Part shown: positions 30,504-32,451 of the stretch, in pieces
Layout: the number at the start of each line of letters is the position of its first letter
Numbering within the stretch: position 1 is the stretch's first letter
From: Bacteroidales bacterium
GTDB lineage: Bacteria > Bacteroidota > Bacteroidia > Bacteroidales > UBA932
NCBI GenBank assembly: GCA_017631435.1
Contig: JAGBTG010000009.1
Location: 1-32,451, forward strand
Length of the DNA stretch: 32,451 bases
Direction of reading: 5' to 3'
Notes under the pieces: generated by a model
What the model was told of the DNA's origin: nothing
What the model saw: only the letters and a program-made list of their open reading frames with translations
The model's database searches: none
Program-made: the position numbers and the translations under genes

Positions 30504-32451
30504 TTATAGTGTACCTCCGACTCCTTTGAACTTTTCCACAAATGCTGCAATCAATTGGAACACCTTATGTTTCTTAGTCAAATACATAGGATTCAATGGA
30601 CTCATCTTTGGCAAGATACTATTAAAGTCTGTTCCATTCTCACTGACAAACTCACGCTTTAAGGAAACAGTAATGTATCGCTTGGCTTCTTCTTCATTTA
30701 AGTTTTCAGAGGAAATTAACTCTGATGCCTCTTGCTTCTGTTTACTTTGTGCATATCCAAAGAACGACTCAATAATACTAGTCTTATCAGTAATAGTATC
30801 CAAATCAGTCTCGTTAATAAAATCAACGATAAGACTTTCCTTTGCTCTATTTCCAACACTTGCACGAATTACACCTCGTATCTCTTCAATCAATGCAGTT
30901 TTATCTTTGGTCTTATTATTCTTCTCAAAGATCAGCTCCAATATATAATCCAAGTTTATTTCTTGGGACTTTAGCAAATCTATCTCAAAAACAACGTCAT
31001 CCCAATCAATCTTAGATTTTTCGGCAGAAGAGCCATCTTTCTCGCGTCTTAACCAATCTCTAATATCGTTATAAGTAGATTTGTAATCTTGAACGGCTCG
31101 TTCAGACAACATTTCTACCTGTTGCATATCCTTAATATCCTCATCTGTTACGAAATATGTATTTTTAAATTCCTCAACAGCATTAGGATTATCTAAGTCT
31201 ATCGCTTGCAAAGCCTTAAGATGAGTGTACTCATCATAGTTCTGCAAAATATTCTCGATTCGTAAGTACTCTCCAAAGAGTTTAGAAAAATCCTTTTTAT
31301 CCTGCTCTGTCTCTATTTTATCAACATTAGGGAATCGCTCATTCAACTCTTTTACAACCTCAATATACCCTCGACGAGCTTCTCCTGTAACAATATCCTT
31401 AAATCCATCCAGATACTCTTTGTAACTTCTTTCGAGCACTACATTTCTAGTATTACTATCTCCAAACAGAGTTATAGCATCAATTGTATGTTGCTCTAAA
31501 TCCCTAAATGTAACGATATTGCCGAATGTCTTTGTTGCATCAAAAATTCTGTTTGTACGAGAGAACGCCTGAATTAGTCCGTGATAACGTAAATTTTTAT
31601 CAACAAATAGAGTGTTTAGCGTAGGGGCATCAAAGCCGGTAAGGAACATACCTACAACGATAATAAGGTCTATTTCCTTACTCTTTACTCGCTTGGCAAG
31701 ATCTCTATAATAGTTTTGGAATTCTCTGCTGTCTACTCCAAAACTCGTTTTAAACATAGCATTATAATCGTTGATGGCGTTAGTCAAAAATTCTTTCGCA
31801 CTAATATCCATTGCCGTTGGCTCAAAATTTTCATCGATAATTTCGCCAATTGCCGATTGCTCTTCATTAGCAGCAAATGAAAAGATTGTTGCTATTTTCA
31901 GGGGTCTTTCAGAGCCTTGCTGAAGATTGTTTAATTCCTCATAATAGCACTTAGCAGCATCTACACTACTAACTGCAAACATCGCATTAAAACCCTTATT
32001 CGCACCCATACTTCGATGAGTTTTTATCTTGAAATTATCCAATATATATTGAGATATTTCTTTGATACGTGCAGGGTGCAGCAGCGCAGACTTGTTTTCT
32101 GCCGCACTTAACTTTTTCTCATCTCGTTCAGTTTCGATTCCCTTGAATCGAGGACGAACATTGTTATAATCAACCTTGAACTTCAGAACCTTTTCATCTC
32201 GGATAGCATCGGTAATTACATATGAGTGCAATTCTCGGCCAAATACACTTGCTGTCGTTTCAGATCCAAGTGCATTTTCCGGAAAGATAGGCGTGCCTGT
32301 AAATCCGAACTGATAGTATTTCTTGAACTTCTTCTTTAATTGCTTTTGAGCCTCTCCAAATTGTGAACGATGTGCCTCATCAAAGATAAAGACAACCTGT
32401 TTCTGATAAATAGGCAAATCACTTTCGCTCTTCATCAGATTGTTCAGCTTC
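30504..32451 (-). CDS. hsdR: Type I restriction endonuclease subunit R (HsdR), N-terminal part outside window
   Basis: Motor and nuclease subunit of a type I restriction-modification complex: it translocates DNA with ATP and cuts when blocked. The last ~648 codons are visible and the frame is open to the window end, so the N-terminal nuclease domain and Walker A motif are missing. Visible helicase motifs are the DEAH box ([12 protein letters not shown]), motif III FTGTPIF, and motif VI-type [11 protein letters not shown] in RecA-like domain 2, with [14 protein letters not shown] before it. A helical C-terminal region (about 380-640) couples it to HsdM. hsdM and hsdS should lie upstream, outside the window. 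Confidence 0.93.
   Translation of the reverse strand, partial: KLNNLMKSESDLPIYQKQVVFIFDEAHRSQFGEAQKQLKKKFKKYYQFGFTGTPIFPENALGSETTASVFGRELHSYVITDAIRDEKVLKFKVDYNNVRPRFKGIETERDEKKLSAAENKSALLHPARIKEISQYILDNFKIKTHRSMGANKGFNAMFAVSSVDAAKCYYEELNNLQQGSERPLKIATIFSFAANEEQSAIGEIIDENFEPTAMDISAKEFLTNAINDYNAMFKTSFGVDSREFQNYYRDLAKRVKSKEIDLIIVVGMFLTGFDAPTLNTLFVDKNLRYHGLIQAFSRTNRIFDATKTFGNIVTFRDLEQHTIDAITLFGDSNTRNVVLERSYKEYLDGFKDIVTGEARRGYIEVVKELNERFPNVDKIETEQDKKDFSKLFGEYLRIENILQNYDEYTHLKALQAIDLDNPNAVEEFKNTYFVTDEDIKDMQQVEMLSERAVQDYKSTYNDIRDWLRREKDGSSAEKSKIDWDDVVFEIDLLKSQEINLDYILELIFEKNNKTKDKTALIEEIRGVIRASVGNRAKESLIVDFINETDLDTITDKTSIIESFFGYAQSKQKQEASELISSENLNEEEAKRYITVSLKREFVSENGTDFNSILPKMSPLNPMYLTKKHKVFQLIAAFVEKFKGVGGTL

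Overview
The window looks like a chromosomal segment of a member of the Bacteroidales. Core genes are moderate in GC. At least eight transcription units start just downstream of a TAnnTTTG box, the Bacteroidetes sigma-ABfr -7 element. Strong Shine-Dalgarno sequences are nearly absent except before rpsU and hpf. The gene content (B12-dependent methylmalonyl-CoA mutase, group B-like [FeFe] hydrogenase, fused aspartokinase/homoserine dehydrogenase) fits an anaerobic, propionate/succinate-type gut or rumen organism. I cannot name the genus.

Layout. 1-1475 (+): C-terminal two thirds of methylmalonyl-CoA mutase, converging on a minus-strand unit parE - acyltransferase - acyl-CoA ligase (5891-1558). 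11978-5945 (-): a methionine-supply operon metY - metX - thrA - asd. It covers aspartyl phosphate to homocysteine and is preceded by a 30-codon, very methionine-rich leader ORF. 13501-12065 (-): [FeFe] hydrogenase. 15085-13589 (-): leuA. 15361-15170 (-): rpsU, divergent from xerC-hpf (+, 15443-16670).

16671-18596 is an AT-rich accessory patch between hpf and lplA. It holds two unrecognised genes, a possible frameshifted tail, a 180-bp multi-hairpin element bounded by inverted repeats, and a short RHS/YD-repeat remnant. This arrangement suggests a displaced RHS toxin-tip/immunity cassette. 22378-18597 (-) is a housekeeping operon hpt - adk - obgE - PAP2 phosphatase - lplA. It shares a symmetrical divergent promoter with purE (+).

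22968-23449 is non-coding and full of repeats: three 51-bp tandem units, each an inverted repeat, flanked by three copies of another hairpin repeat. It is followed by a secreted ComEA-like helix-hairpin-helix protein (+) and an aspartate/glutamate racemase plus dicarboxylate/amino-acid symporter pair (+).

27464 to the end (-) is a type I restriction locus: the C-terminal part of hsdR, a GIY-YIG/DUF4357 protein, a TIGR02391 protein and an AlbA_2/Schlafen-type ATP-binding regulator. A perfect 17-bp inverted repeat separates it from the symporter.

The strongest candidate for something undescribed is the Met-rich leader ORF. It suggests translation-coupled control of the whole aspartate-to-homocysteine operon. 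Next are the RHS-scar/structured-element region and the hendecad-repeat insertion in the acyl-CoA ligase. All identifications come from reading the sequence; no database search was run.
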